Positions 17,251-27,807 of a stretch of DNA of 64,000 nt are shown piece by piece; the first letter of the stretch is position 1; every line of letters starts with the position of its first letter. The position numbers were made by a program, and so were the translations under genes. The notes beneath the pieces are model-generated. The model saw only the letters and a program-made list of their open reading frames with translations. It made no database searches and was not told the DNA's origin. Source of the stretch: Streptomyces smyrnaeus (lineage in GTDB: Bacteria > Actinomycetota > Actinomycetes > Streptomycetales > Streptomycetaceae). The stretch lies in the NCBI RefSeq assembly GCF_017676345.1, contig NZ_JAFFZM010000003.1:248001-312000 (forward strand), written 5' to 3'.

Positions 17251-17934
17251 GTGAGCGCGGCGGACTTCCCCGAGCCTGAGAGTGCCCAGAGTGCAGAGTC
17301 CGTCGAGGCGGAGGCCTCGACGGACGGTAGTGCGCATGTACCTCCGGCGACGACCCGGGTCGTGATCGCGGAGGACGAGGCGCTGATCCGGATGGATCTC
17401 AAGGAGATGTTGGAGGAGGAGGGCTACACCGTCGTCGGCGAGGCCGGAGACGGCCAACGTGCGGTGGAGCTGGCTCGTGAGCACCGTCCTGACCTGTGCA
17501 TTCTCGATGTGAAGATGCCGGTGCTCGACGGTATCTCCGCGGCCGAGAAGATCGCGGAGGAGAGCATCGCGCCGGTGCTGATGCTGACGGCGTTCTCCCA
17601 GCGGGAGCTGGTCGAGCGGGCTCGGGACGCCGGGGCGATGGCCTACCTGGTGAAGCCGTTCAGCAAGAGCGATGTGGTGCCGGCCATCGAGATGGCGGTC
17701 TCCCGGTTCACGGAGTTGAAGACGCTGGAGAAGGAGGTCGCCGACCTCTCTCAGCGGCTGGAGACGCGGAAGCTGGTGGACCGGGCCAAGAGCGTGCTGC
17801 AGACGCAGTACGGGCTGACGGAGCCGGCCGCTTTCCGGTGGATCCAGAAGACGTCGATGGACCGCCGGCTGTCGATGCAGCAGGTGGCGGAGGCGGTCAT
17901 CGCTGACGCCGAGGAGCGCAAGAAGCAGCAGTAG
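17251..17934 (+). CDS. pdtaR: ANTAR-domain response regulator
   Basis: A 227-residue two-component regulator acting on RNA. After an acidic, disordered first 35 residues, the receiver domain begins at TRVVIAEDEALIRMDLKEML. The phosphorylation Asp lies in DLCILDVKMPVLDG, with the conserved Thr in MLTAFSQRE and Lys in YLVKPF. A coiled linker leads to the ANTAR domain (about 165-220), with the motif RAKSVLQTQYGLTEPAAFRWIQ. Such proteins bind two-hexanucleotide-loop RNAs to prevent termination. The partner kinase (PdtaS) is not in the window. GTG 17251 is chosen because GAGGAGCC precedes it and the longer frame upstream crosses the tRNA. Confidence 0.93.
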   Translation: MSAADFPEPESAQSAESVEAEASTDGSAHVPPATTRVVIAEDEALIRMDLKEMLEEEGYTVVGEAGDGQRAVELAREHRPDLCILDVKMPVLDGISAAEKIAEESIAPVLMLTAFSQRELVERARDAGAMAYLVKPFSKSDVVPAIEMAVSRFTELKTLEKEVADLSQRLETRKLVDRAKSVLQTQYGLTEPAAFRWIQKTSMDRRLSMQQVAEAVIADAEERKKQQ

Positions 17935-17950
17935 GCCGGATGCGGTGGCC

Positions 17951-17978
17951 GGGGCCGGGGCGGGGTCGCCCCGGCCCC
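17951..17978. terminator. Bidirectional terminator between pdtaR and livF
   Basis: GGGGCCGGGGC (17951-17961) pairs with GCCCCGGCCCC (17968-17978) around six bases. It sits between two convergent genes only 74 bases apart. Confidence 0.75.
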
Positions 17979-18008
17979 GTTCCTGCCGGGGCCCCGGCCG
18001 CCCGGCTC

Positions 18009-18722
18009 TCAGTCCTCGCCGAGGTACGCCTTGCGTACCGACTCGTCGTGCATCAGTTCCTCACCTGTTCCCGAGAGGGTGATGTTGCCGGTCTCCATGA
18101 CATGGCCGTGGTCGGCCAGGGAGAGCGCTGCCTGGGCGTTCTGTTCGACGAGCAGGATCGTCGTGCCCTGTTCCTTCAGCTCGCTGATGGTCGACATGAT
18201 CTTCTGCATCATGATCGGTGAGAGCCCCATGGAGGGCTCGTCGAGCATCAGCAGCTTGGGGCGGGACATCAGGGCGCGGGCCATGGCGAGCATCTGCTGT
18301 TCTCCGCCGGAGAGGGTGCCGGCGGCTTGGCGGCGGCGTTCTCCGAGGATGGGGAAGCGCTCGTAGGCGTTGTCGATGTCCTTGGCCACGGCGTCGGCGT
18401 CCTTCCGGAGGAAGGCGCCGAGCTGGAGGTTCTCCTCGATGCTGAGCCGGGGGAAGATGCGGCGGCCCTCGGGGGAGTGGGCCAGGCCCATGGAGACGAT
18501 CTTGTGGGCGCCGACCCCGTTGAGTACTTCTCCGCCGAAGGTGATCTTCCCGGTGACGGGTTTGAGCAGTCCGGAGAGGGTGCGCAGGGTGGTGGTCTTG
18601 CCGGCGCCGTTGGTGCCGATGAGGGTGACGACTTCGCCGGCGTCGACGGTGAACGAGATGCCTTTGACGGCCTCGATCTTGCCGTAGGCGACGCGTAGGT
18701 CCTCGACTTCGAGCAGGGCCAT
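18009..18722 (-). CDS. livF: Branched-chain amino-acid ABC transporter, ATP-binding protein LivF
   Basis: A 237-residue ATPase that drives import with LivG. Walker A is TLIGTNGAGKTTTLRTLSG, the ABC signature is AGTLSGGEQQMLAMARAL, and Walker B is KLLMLDEPSMGLS; the H-loop region shows as a degenerate LVEQNAQ, as is usual for LivF. The start codon overlaps the stop of livG by one base (TGATG), so translation is coupled. It is the last gene of a five-gene transporter operon. Confidence 0.95.
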   Translation of the reverse strand: MALLEVEDLRVAYGKIEAVKGISFTVDAGEVVTLIGTNGAGKTTTLRTLSGLLKPVTGKITFGGEVLNGVGAHKIVSMGLAHSPEGRRIFPRLSIEENLQLGAFLRKDADAVAKDIDNAYERFPILGERRRQAAGTLSGGEQQMLAMARALMSRPKLLMLDEPSMGLSPIMMQKIMSTISELKEQGTTILLVEQNAQAALSLADHGHVMETGNITLSGTGEELMHDESVRKAYLGED

Positions 18723-19636
18723 CAGTCCGTCTTCCCTTCCTGCTGTCCGTGCTGCGCGCCGGGGGTGTCGGCTTCTTCGGCCGCCTGTACTTCGGCTGCC
18801 TCCGCCTCGCCCGGTTCGCCTTCGAAGGGGGTGCCGAGGTAGGCGGCGACGACGCGTTCGTCGCGCTGCACGGTTTCGGGGGTGCCTTCGACGAGTTTCT
18901 CGCCCTGGACGAGGACGGCGACCCGGTCGCAGAGGTTGAAGATGAACCGCATGTCGTGCTCGATGACGAGTACGGCGGTGCCCTGTTCGCGGACGGCGAG
19001 GACGAGTTCGCGGGTGGCGGTGGTCTCGACGGCGGTCATGCCCGCGGTGGGTTCGTCGAGCAGCAGCAGTCCGGGTTCGCTGGCGAGGGCGCGGGCGATC
19101 TCCAGCTTGCGCTGTTCTCCGTAGGGGAGGTTGCGTGCGAGGTGTTCGCGTTTGTCCTGGAGGCCGGTGAACCGGAGCAGTTCCATGGCGCGTTCTTCGG
19201 ATTCCTGCTCGGCTCTGCGGAAGCGGGGGCCGCGGATGAGGGCGGAGAAGAGGCCTTCGTGGGTGCGGGTGTGCCGGCCGACGAGGACGTTCTCCAGGAC
19301 GGTCATGTTGGCGAACAGGCGGATGTTCTGGAAGGTCCGGGCGATGCCTGCCTGGGTGACCAGGTGGGAGCGGTGGGGCAGGACGGTGCCTTTGTAGCGC
19401 ACCGTTCCTTCGGTGGGGATGTAGAGGCCGGTGAGGCAGTTGAAGAAGGTGGTCTTGCCGGCGCCGTTGGGGCCGATCAGTCCGACGATTTCTCCGGCGT
19501 GCACATCGAGGTTCACGTTGCGTACGGCGGTGAGGCCGCCGAACCGCATGGTGACCCCTGAGGCGTCGAGTACGACCTCGCCCGGGGCGGGTCCGGATCC
19601 GGGTGCGGGTGCGTCGGCTGGTGTGGTGGTCGTCAT
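18722..19636 (-). CDS. livG: Branched-chain amino-acid ABC transporter, ATP-binding protein LivG
   Basis: A 304-residue ATPase. Walker A is GLIGPNGAGKTTFFNCLTG, the signature is ARNLPYGEQRKLEIARALA, and Walker B is LLLLDEPTAGM, followed by the H-loop in LVIEHDMRFIF. The Gly-Tyr-rich C-terminal extension typical of LivG (AAYLGTPFEG) is present, with an additional acidic tail of about 35 residues. The start lies six bases after the end of livM and the gene forms a heterodimer with LivF at the inner face of the membrane. Confidence 0.95.
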   Translation of the reverse strand: MTTTTPADAPAPGSGPAPGEVVLDASGVTMRFGGLTAVRNVNLDVHAGEIVGLIGPNGAGKTTFFNCLTGLYIPTEGTVRYKGTVLPHRSHLVTQAGIARTFQNIRLFANMTVLENVLVGRHTRTHEGLFSALIRGPRFRRAEQESEERAMELLRFTGLQDKREHLARNLPYGEQRKLEIARALASEPGLLLLDEPTAGMTAVETTATRELVLAVREQGTAVLVIEHDMRFIFNLCDRVAVLVQGEKLVEGTPETVQRDERVVAAYLGTPFEGEPGEAEAAEVQAAEEADTPGAQHGQQEGKTD

Positions 19637-19642
19637 CTCGTC

Positions 19643-21520
19643 TCACGCCTCCGTCTTGCCGAGGCCGGGGGTGGCTGCCTTAGGGGTGTCGAGTTGTCCC
19701 GTCTCATGGAATTCGAGCTGTTTGCGGCGGTCGGCGATCAGGCCCTCGGGCCTGAAGCGCATCAGCAGGATGAGCGCGATCCCGAAGAGCAGCAGCTGGT
19801 AGTCGGCCATGAACTGGAGTTTGGCCGGGATGAGGTAGAGCAGTGCGGCGCCGATGAGCGGTCCGCTGACGGTGCCCATGCCGCCGAGGATGACGGCGAT
19901 CAGCAGGAACGCGGAGTTGGGTGGTGCGGTGTGTACGAATTTGTACGACTCGGGGGTGACGGAGAACTCGACGTGGGCGAGGACGGTGCCTGCCATGCCG
20001 GCGAGGGTGGCGCCGAGGGCGAAGGCCATGAGCTTGAGCCGGAAGGCGTTGACGCCCATGGCGCGGGCCGCGGTCTCGTCCTCGCGGATGGCGATCCAGG
20101 CGCGGCCGATGCGGGAGTCGTCGGAGCGCCGGAAGACGGTGACGACGATGGCGGTGAACACCAGCATCAGCAGGTAGTAGTTGGCGAAGCGGCCGAGTTC
20201 GAAGCCGAGGATGGTGTGGGGTTGTCCGAGGTCGAAGCCGAAGATCTTCAGGTCGGGGATGTTGGGGATGCCGTTGGGGCCGTTGGTGATGTTGGGGCCG
20301 GAGTCACCGTCGAGGTTCTGTACGGAGATACGGAAGATCTCCCCGAAGCCGAGGGTGACGATGGCGAGGTAGTCGCCGTGCAGCCGCAGCGAGGGGAAGC
20401 CGATGACCAGGCCGAAGACGAGGGCCACGGCGGCGCCGATGAGCACGGCGGCCCAGAACGGCACATGGATGCCGAGCGAGGAGGTCTCGGCTCCGGAGAC
20501 GAGTGCCGCGGTGTAGGCGCCGACGCCGAGGAAGGCGACGTAGCCGAGGTCGAGGATGCCGGCGAGGCCGACGACCATGTTGAGGCCCAGGGCGACGGTG
20601 GCGAAGATCAGCACGCTGACGGCGATGTTGGTGTAGGCCTCGTTGCTCTGGGTGATGGGGAAGAGCAGTGCGGCGACGAAGGCGGCGGCCAGGGTGGTGT
20701 TGCGGTTGCGGCCGGCCAGTACGGACAGCCGCTTGGGCAGTCCGGCCCGGGCGAGCGCGGGGAAGACGAAGGCGGCCAGTACGAGGAAGCCGATGAAGGG
20801 CGGTCCGTCCTCGGCTTCGATGCCGTAGGCGAAGACGTAGAGTCCGATGGCGCAGGCGGCGCAGATCACCACGATCTCGGCCCAGCCGGGGAGGGGTGCG
20901 GCGGTGCCGGGCGCGGGTGCCTTGAGCGCGTGGCGGAGCCGCTGCCAGCTCCCGGGCCGCTCGTCCGTCCCGGCTGCGGACGAGGTGGATGAGGCGGAGG
21001 GGTCCGGCGGGAGGTCGGTGGGCAGGGCGAGGGCGCCGACGACGGCCAGCGCGGTGCCCGCGACGGCGATCCACATGCCGGGTTCGAAGTTGACGATGCC
21101 GCCCAGCTCGACGGCGATGGCCGCGGCCGTGTACCAGGTGGTGGCGAGGTTGCCGACGGTGAGCAGCAGCAGGGTGCTGTGTTTGCCGCCGGGGGTGAGC
21201 CAGCGCAGTCCCCTCACGCCGGCGGTGGCCAGCAGCACGGCCGCGGTCAGTACGGCGGCGGCCAGGGTGAGCAGCTGGAGCCCGGCGGGGTACATGGCGA
21301 TGGTCAGATCGCCGGGGAACGCGGAGGTCCAGGTCCACGGGAGCATGGTGCTCGCGAAGGAGACGACGGCTCCGGCGCCGATGAGGATGCGGCCCAGCTT
21401 GCGGCTGGTGTGCGGGTCGGGGTTGAGCGGCAGGGGCGGTGGGCCCGCGGTGGAGGTGTGCGGCGCGGTGGTGGCCGCTTCGCCGGGGGCGGGGGTGCCG
21501 GTGGTGTGCTGAGTCGTCAT
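19643..21520 (-). CDS. livM: Branched-chain amino-acid ABC transporter permease LivM, with N-terminal membrane extension
   Basis: A 625-residue inner-membrane permease. The C-terminal 330 residues are a standard LivM (EAYTNIAVSVLIFATVALGLN, then GLAGILDLGYVAFLGVGAYT, and the ATPase-contact loop with AWIAIREDETAARAMGVN). About 290 residues precede it: a Thr/Pro-rich start, then several predicted membrane helices (LGRILIGAGAVVSFASTML, LLTLAAAVLTAAVLLATAG and others). Relatives in Streptomyces are also long. ATG 21520 follows livH by five bases. The role of the extra membrane domain is unknown. Confidence 0.93.
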   Translation of the reverse strand: MTTQHTTGTPAPGEAATTAPHTSTAGPPPLPLNPDPHTSRKLGRILIGAGAVVSFASTMLPWTWTSAFPGDLTIAMYPAGLQLLTLAAAVLTAAVLLATAGVRGLRWLTPGGKHSTLLLLTVGNLATTWYTAAAIAVELGGIVNFEPGMWIAVAGTALAVVGALALPTDLPPDPSASSTSSAAGTDERPGSWQRLRHALKAPAPGTAAPLPGWAEIVVICAACAIGLYVFAYGIEAEDGPPFIGFLVLAAFVFPALARAGLPKRLSVLAGRNRNTTLAAAFVAALLFPITQSNEAYTNIAVSVLIFATVALGLNMVVGLAGILDLGYVAFLGVGAYTAALVSGAETSSLGIHVPFWAAVLIGAAVALVFGLVIGFPSLRLHGDYLAIVTLGFGEIFRISVQNLDGDSGPNITNGPNGIPNIPDLKIFGFDLGQPHTILGFELGRFANYYLLMLVFTAIVVTVFRRSDDSRIGRAWIAIREDETAARAMGVNAFRLKLMAFALGATLAGMAGTVLAHVEFSVTPESYKFVHTAPPNSAFLLIAVILGGMGTVSGPLIGAALLYLIPAKLQFMADYQLLLFGIALILLMRFRPEGLIADRRKQLEFHETGQLDTPKAATPGLGKTEA

Positions 21521-21525
21521 GGGTA

Positions 21526-22455
21526 TCACGCCCGATCCGCGAGGCGTTCGCCGAGTATTCCTTGGGGCCGTACGAGGAGGACGAGGATGAGCAGGATGAA
21601 CGCCCATACGTCCTTCCAGGAGCCGCCGCCGAACTGTTCGAGCCCTGGGATGTCGCCGATGTAGGCGGTGGCCAGGGCTTCGGCGACGCCGAGGACGAGG
21701 CCGCCGACCATGGCGCCGTAGATGTTGCCGATGCCGCCGAGTACGGCGGCGGTGAACGCTTTGAGCCCGGCGATGAAGCCCATCCGGAAGTTGACCTCGC
21801 CGGTCTTGAAACCCTGGGCGATGGCGGCGACGGCGGCGAAGGCGGCACCGATGGCGAAGGCCATCACGATGATGCGGTCGGTGTTGACGCCCATCAGCTT
21901 GGCGGTGTCGGGGTCCTGCGAGGTGGCCTGCATTGCGCGTCCGGTGCGGGTCTTGGCGACGAACAGGCCGAGCGCCAGCATGCACACGGGTGCGGAGACG
22001 AAGATGAACAGGTCCTCGCGGGAGAGGGTGACGAAGCCGAGGTCGAAGTCGCTGCCGCCGAGCTGCGGGAAGGGCCGGGCCTTCTTCGCGTCGGGGTAGA
22101 AGGCCCAGACGGCCTGCTGCAGCGCGAGGGACAGCCCGATCGCGGTGATCAGCGGGGAGAGCCGGGGCCCGCCGCGCAGCGGCCGGTAGGCGAAGCGTTC
22201 GGCGCCGATGGCGACGAGCACGGCGCATACGACGGCGAGCAGGATCATCAGGGGGAGGGCGACGGCCAGGCCGGTGCCGTCGGGCAGCCACAGGTAGGCG
22301 GTCAGCGCGCCGAAGCCGCCGATCATGAATATCTCGCCGTGGGCGAAGTTGATGAGCTGGACGATGCCGTAGACCATCGTGTACCCGATCGCGATGAGGC
22401 CGTACAACGCGCCGAGTGCGAGTCCGTTCGCCAGCTGATCCGGCAGATCTTGCAC
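21526..22455 (-). CDS. livH: Branched-chain amino-acid ABC transporter permease LivH
   Basis: A 309-residue multi-spanning permease that pairs with LivM to form the channel. The start reads MQDLPDQLANGLALGALYGL, followed by the family motif GIVQLINFAHGEIFMIG and, near the end, the cytoplasmic loop ATSQDPDTAKLMGVNTDRI that contacts the ATPases. About eight membrane segments are visible. It is 95 bases downstream of livK, separated by a hairpin that probably lowers permease expression relative to the binding protein. Confidence 0.95.
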   Translation of the reverse strand: MQDLPDQLANGLALGALYGLIAIGYTMVYGIVQLINFAHGEIFMIGGFGALTAYLWLPDGTGLAVALPLMILLAVVCAVLVAIGAERFAYRPLRGGPRLSPLITAIGLSLALQQAVWAFYPDAKKARPFPQLGGSDFDLGFVTLSREDLFIFVSAPVCMLALGLFVAKTRTGRAMQATSQDPDTAKLMGVNTDRIIVMAFAIGAAFAAVAAIAQGFKTGEVNFRMGFIAGLKAFTAAVLGGIGNIYGAMVGGLVLGVAEALATAYIGDIPGLEQFGGGSWKDVWAFILLILVLLVRPQGILGERLADRA

Positions 22456-22486
22456 CGGGACTCCTTGGGGTGTGTCAGAAACGGCT

Positions 22487-22515
22487 GCGCGGGGGCGCGC
22501 TCGGCGCCCCCGCGC
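22487..22515 (-). terminator. Attenuating hairpin between livK and livH
   Basis: GCGCGGGGGCGC (22487-22498) pairs over 12 bases with GCGCCCCCGCGC (22504-22515) around GCTCG. It lies just past the livK stop inside the operon, a usual arrangement for making more binding protein than membrane parts. Confidence 0.75.
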
Positions 22516-22550
22516 GGCCTTGAGGTGAAGGGCGGGGCGTGCGTGCCGGA

Positions 22551-23795
22551 TCAGCCTTCTTCGAAGGTGCCGGTCTGCACGGGCTTGTGCTTGCCGCCCT
22601 TGACCTCGTAGACGGACAGCTGCTTGTTGGTGGTGTCGCCGTACTCGTCGAAGGCGACGTCACCGGTGACACCCTTGAACTTGACGTCCTGCATGGCCTC
22701 GGTGACCTGCTTGCGGGTGTCGTCGATGTTGTCGGGCAGCTTGCCGTCGTTCTTCTCCACGACGGCCTTGACCGCCTGGATGATCGCCCAGGTGCTGTCG
22801 TAGGAGTAGCCGCCGTAGGCCTCGTAGGGGAGCTTGTACCCGGCCGACTTGTAGTTCTCCATGAACGTCTTGGCGGTGTCGAGCGTCTCCAGCGGGGCGC
22901 CGACCGAGGTGGCCAGGTCGCCCTCGACGTTCTTCTTGCCGAGCTTGATGTACTCCTCGCTGTAGAGGGCGTCACCGCCGACGACCGGAGCCTTGGAGCC
23001 GGCCTTGGTGATCTGCGCGCTGAGCGGGGCGCCTGCGGGGTATTCGCCGCCGTAGTAGACGAAGTCGGCCTTGGACTTGGCGACCTTGGTGCCGACGGCG
23101 GAGAAGTCGCGGTCGTCGGGGTTGATGTGGTCGGTGCCCACGACCTTGCCGCCGAGCTTCTTGAACTCGTCGGAGAAGGTGCCGGCCAGTCCCGCGCCGT
23201 AGGTCTTCTTGTCGTCGATGATGTACGCCTTCTTCAACTTCCGCTTGTTGAACAGGTACTGGGCGGCGTACGGGCCCTGCACGGCGTCGGTGGTGGAGGT
23301 GCGGAAGTAGGTGTCGAACAGCCGCTTCTTGTCGCCCTTCTGCCAGTTGGGGCCCTGGCTGAGTTCGGGCGCCGTGTTGGCGGGGGAGACCTGCACCAGG
23401 TCGGCGTTGCCGAAGACCTTCTGCATGGACTGGCCGACGTGCGAGTTGAGGGGGCCGACGACGCCGACGACCTTGTCGTTGCCCACCAGCTTGGTGGCGT
23501 TCTGCTGACCGGTGCCCGCCTGGGCCTGGTCGTCCAGCGACTCCAGCTTGAAGGTGACGCCCTCGACCTCGTTGTTCTTGTTGGCCGTCTTGACGGCCAG
23601 GTCGCTGGAGTTCTTGATGCCCTGCCCGAGTGCGGACAGGTCGCCGGTGAGCGGGGCGTCGACGCCGATGACGACAGTGGTCTTCTCACCGCTGTCGCCG
23701 CCGCCGCTCTTGTCGTCGCGCGAGCCGCACGCTGACAGGGTGAGAGCCGACACCGTGACGGTGGTGGTGAGTATGAGCAAGGAACGGTGACGCAC
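22551..23795 (-). CDS. livK: Branched-chain amino-acid ABC transporter, substrate-binding lipoprotein LivK
   Basis: A 414-residue periplasmic-binding-fold lipoprotein. The signal sequence HRSLLILTTTVTVSALTLSACG ends in a lipobox with the lipidated Cys; a Gly/Ser/Asp linker follows. The mature domain starts TTVVIGVDAPLTGDLSALGQ as in leucine/isoleucine/valine-binding proteins. GTG 23795 is chosen because AAAGGA lies seven bases before it and the hydrophobic signal then starts at once; a TTG at 23813 would add six residues and lose this site. It is the first gene of the operon. Confidence 0.93.
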   Translation of the reverse strand: MRHRSLLILTTTVTVSALTLSACGSRDDKSGGGDSGEKTTVVIGVDAPLTGDLSALGQGIKNSSDLAVKTANKNNEVEGVTFKLESLDDQAQAGTGQQNATKLVGNDKVVGVVGPLNSHVGQSMQKVFGNADLVQVSPANTAPELSQGPNWQKGDKKRLFDTYFRTSTTDAVQGPYAAQYLFNKRKLKKAYIIDDKKTYGAGLAGTFSDEFKKLGGKVVGTDHINPDDRDFSAVGTKVAKSKADFVYYGGEYPAGAPLSAQITKAGSKAPVVGGDALYSEEYIKLGKKNVEGDLATSVGAPLETLDTAKTFMENYKSAGYKLPYEAYGGYSYDSTWAIIQAVKAVVEKNDGKLPDNIDDTRKQVTEAMQDVKFKGVTGDVAFDEYGDTTNKQLSVYEVKGGKHKPVQTGTFEEG

Positions 23796-24095
23796 GATCA
23801 GTCCTTTCCCCAAGGCGCGGCCTCCAAGGAGTGGTGGCCGTATCGCGCGCCGGGCCGTACGGGTAGTACAGAACGGAGCTCGTCGTGCGCGCCCGGCGGC
23901 GCGGTGACTGGCGGTGACTCTATGGCCGCTGCCGTGCGGTCGGGCAGAGGTCGGATCCAGGATGTGACTCTCTTGTTATGACCGTCACGGAACCGGCAGC
24001 CCGGTGGTCGGCGCTCCTCAACGCACCCCGTATGACGGGGAGATGGCGGACGCGTTTCCCGCTCCGAAGCCGCAGTTGGGTCAACAGGTCGTCGA
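23796..24095. other. livK upstream region, no gene recognised
   Basis: This 300-base gap lies between two genes that both read leftward and must contain the livK promoter. I see no convincing -35/-10 pair and no open frame with protein-like composition. The AT-richer part around 23965-23990 (minus-strand GGTCATAACAAGAG) is the most likely promoter location. Confidence 0.35.
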
Positions 24096-24659
24096 TCAGG
24101 AGCGCGAAACGGGTCCGCATACCGTACGGAACACGCGGGTGAGTGCCCGGGCGTAGCGGTCCCCGGGGATGAAGCTGAGATCCTGCGACGCACGCGCGTT
24201 ACGCAACGTGACGTCCAGGAAAGGGAGCCGTGCCCGCACCGGCAGGTCCCGGCAGGAGGTGACCCGCGCCGTCACCCGCACCCGCCTCGCCTGTCCGGGC
24301 CGTACCGTGACCGCCTGCGGCGGGGAGAGCTCCATCGTCAGCGCTTCGTACTGCTGGGTGACCCGCCGCACCAGCACAAGGTGCTTGGTGACTGCCCGCA
24401 ACTCGATCCGGAATGAGCGCTTCTGGGCGTCGATGTCGAAGACACGCACGAAAGTGATCCGCGTGCTGTGCACCGGGTACGGCACCTTGTGCCGCGCCGC
24501 GGGAGCCGACCGGTCGGCTCGCAGTATCCAGACCGCCGCCCCGGCGAGAAGGGCACAGCAGACGAGGCCGACGATCAACCGCCGGACACCTCGGGAAAAC
24601 CCGCCCCACCGCTCGGAGAGCCGGGGTTTGTCGGACCCGCCACTGAGAACGTCCCCCAT
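24096..24659 (-). CDS. Single-pass membrane protein of unknown function
   Basis: A 187-residue protein I cannot place in a named family. It has a cytoplasmic basic N terminus, one membrane segment (about 30-47, LIVGLVCCALLAGAAVWIL) and an extracytoplasmic beta-rich domain of about 130 residues. That domain contains TRITFVRVFDIDAQKRSFRIEL and a Pro/Arg-rich strand (RPGQARRVRVTARVTSC), with two cysteines (in VTSCRD and RTVCGP) that may form a disulfide. Composition and codon use match its neighbours. The position upstream of livK is shared by similar hypothetical proteins in Streptomyces as far as I recall. Confidence 0.7.
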   Translation of the reverse strand: MGDVLSGGSDKPRLSERWGGFSRGVRRLIVGLVCCALLAGAAVWILRADRSAPAARHKVPYPVHSTRITFVRVFDIDAQKRSFRIELRAVTKHLVLVRRVTQQYEALTMELSPPQAVTVRPGQARRVRVTARVTSCRDLPVRARLPFLDVTLRNARASQDLSFIPGDRYARALTRVFRTVCGPVSRS

Positions 24660-24701
24660 ACGGGGACGTTAGCGCGCCCGAGGTGGGTGGGGTATGCAAG
24701 A

Positions 24702-24721
24702 AAGGGGCGCGGGGAACTGCG
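24702..24721 (+). repeat. Copy A of a dispersed 20-base Streptomyces repeat core
   Basis: AAGGGGCGCGGGGAACTGCG is found here and again, base for base, at 33830-33849. The flanks differ (TGCGCAACCAC here, CGACCAGC there). I recall GGGGCGCGGGGAACTGCGCGACCAGC as a highly repeated intergenic sequence in many Streptomyces. Confidence 0.8.
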
Positions 24722-24738
24722 TGCGCAACCACACTCGA

Positions 24739-24773
24739 CCCGCAGCCCGCAGCCCGCAGCCCGCAGCCCGCAG
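24739..24773 (+). repeat. Five tandem copies of a 7-base unit
   Basis: CCCGCAG is repeated five times without interruption, followed by a degenerate sixth copy (CCCGCGG). It directly adjoins repeat copy A in the 163-base gap between the membrane protein and the PaaI thioesterase. Variable copy number between strains is likely. Confidence 0.85.
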
Positions 24774-24822
24774 CCCGCGGACAACGGGCAGGGGCACCCC
24801 GTCCCCGAACCCCGCAGCGGGC

Positions 24823-25278
24823 TTACGCGTCACGCAGCAGGCAGGTCAGGCGCGCGGAGCACACCCGCCGCCCCTCCTCATCGCTGATGACGATCTCGTA
24901 GCCGGCCGTCGTCCGCCCCCGGTGCACCGGCGTGGCCACGCCGGTCACCACCCCGGAGCGCGGGCCGCGGTGGTGGGTGCAGTTGAGGTCCACTCCCACG
25001 GCGGCCTTGCCGGGCCCGCCGTGCAGCATCGCGCCCACGGAACCCAGCGTCTCGGCGAGCACCGCGGAGGCCCCGCCGTGCAGCAGCCCGTACGGCTGGG
25101 TGTTGCCCTCGACCGGCAGGGTGCCGACCACCCGCTCGGGCGAGGCCTCAAGGATCTCCAGGCCCATCCGCTCGCCCAGCTTCCCGGCCGAGAACAGCGC
25201 GGGCAGGTCGACCCCCGACCCCTTCCACTGGTCCAGGACCTCCTGGGGGAACGTGGTGGTGGTCTGCTGCTCACCCAT
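24823..25278 (-). CDS. PaaI-family hotdog-fold thioesterase
   Basis: A 151-residue cytoplasmic acyl-CoA thioesterase. The core motif is NTQPYGLLHGGASAVLAETLGS, where HGG and the downstream acidic residue form the active-site helix; the last strands contain VHRGRTTAGYEIVI and VCSARLTCLLRD. The natural acyl-CoA is unknown; the best studied relatives act on aromatic thioesters. It stands alone, followed by the repeat-rich gap and preceded by the oxidoreductase gene on the same strand. Confidence 0.9.
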   Translation of the reverse strand: MGEQQTTTTFPQEVLDQWKGSGVDLPALFSAGKLGERMGLEILEASPERVVGTLPVEGNTQPYGLLHGGASAVLAETLGSVGAMLHGGPGKAAVGVDLNCTHHRGPRSGVVTGVATPVHRGRTTAGYEIVISDEEGRRVCSARLTCLLRDA

Positions 25279-25340
25279 GTGCCGCTGCTCCGATCATGTG
25301 CTGTTCAACCGGCCGATCCGAGCTTAAGCCCGTTGAGCCG

Positions 25341-27623
<2,283 letters not shown>

Positions 27624-27777
27624 AGCACCTGATGGTGCCACTGATCAGCGTCCGTGGGCAGCCCGCTCCCCGTGGATTTCGGGCGGGGTGGGCCAACGGA
27701 CCGGGACGGCAGAACCCCGCCCACCGGGCCGGCATCCGGCGGCGGGACCTGAGCCACAACGCAAGCGTGCCCCGCCA

Positions 27778-27800
27778 TTGTCGGACCCGCATGCGAGGAT
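27778..27800 (+). promoter_or_regulatory. Weak RecA-NDp-like promoter candidate at polA
   Basis: TTGTCGGACCC, six bases, GAGGAT. The upstream half matches the damage motif at seven of the first nine positions (TTGTCGG then AC instead of TG). The -10 keeps only A2 and T6. Spacing to the GTG at 27808 equals that of the uvrB promoter, which is why it is listed. GAGGAT may instead be the ribosome-binding site. Confidence 0.3.
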
Positions 27801-27807
27801 CGGGCAC

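Noticed and set aside
23787-23981. A 64-codon open frame on the plus strand between livK and the membrane protein gene
   Set aside because: It starts inside livK on the opposite strand, has no ribosome-binding site and no protein-like pattern.
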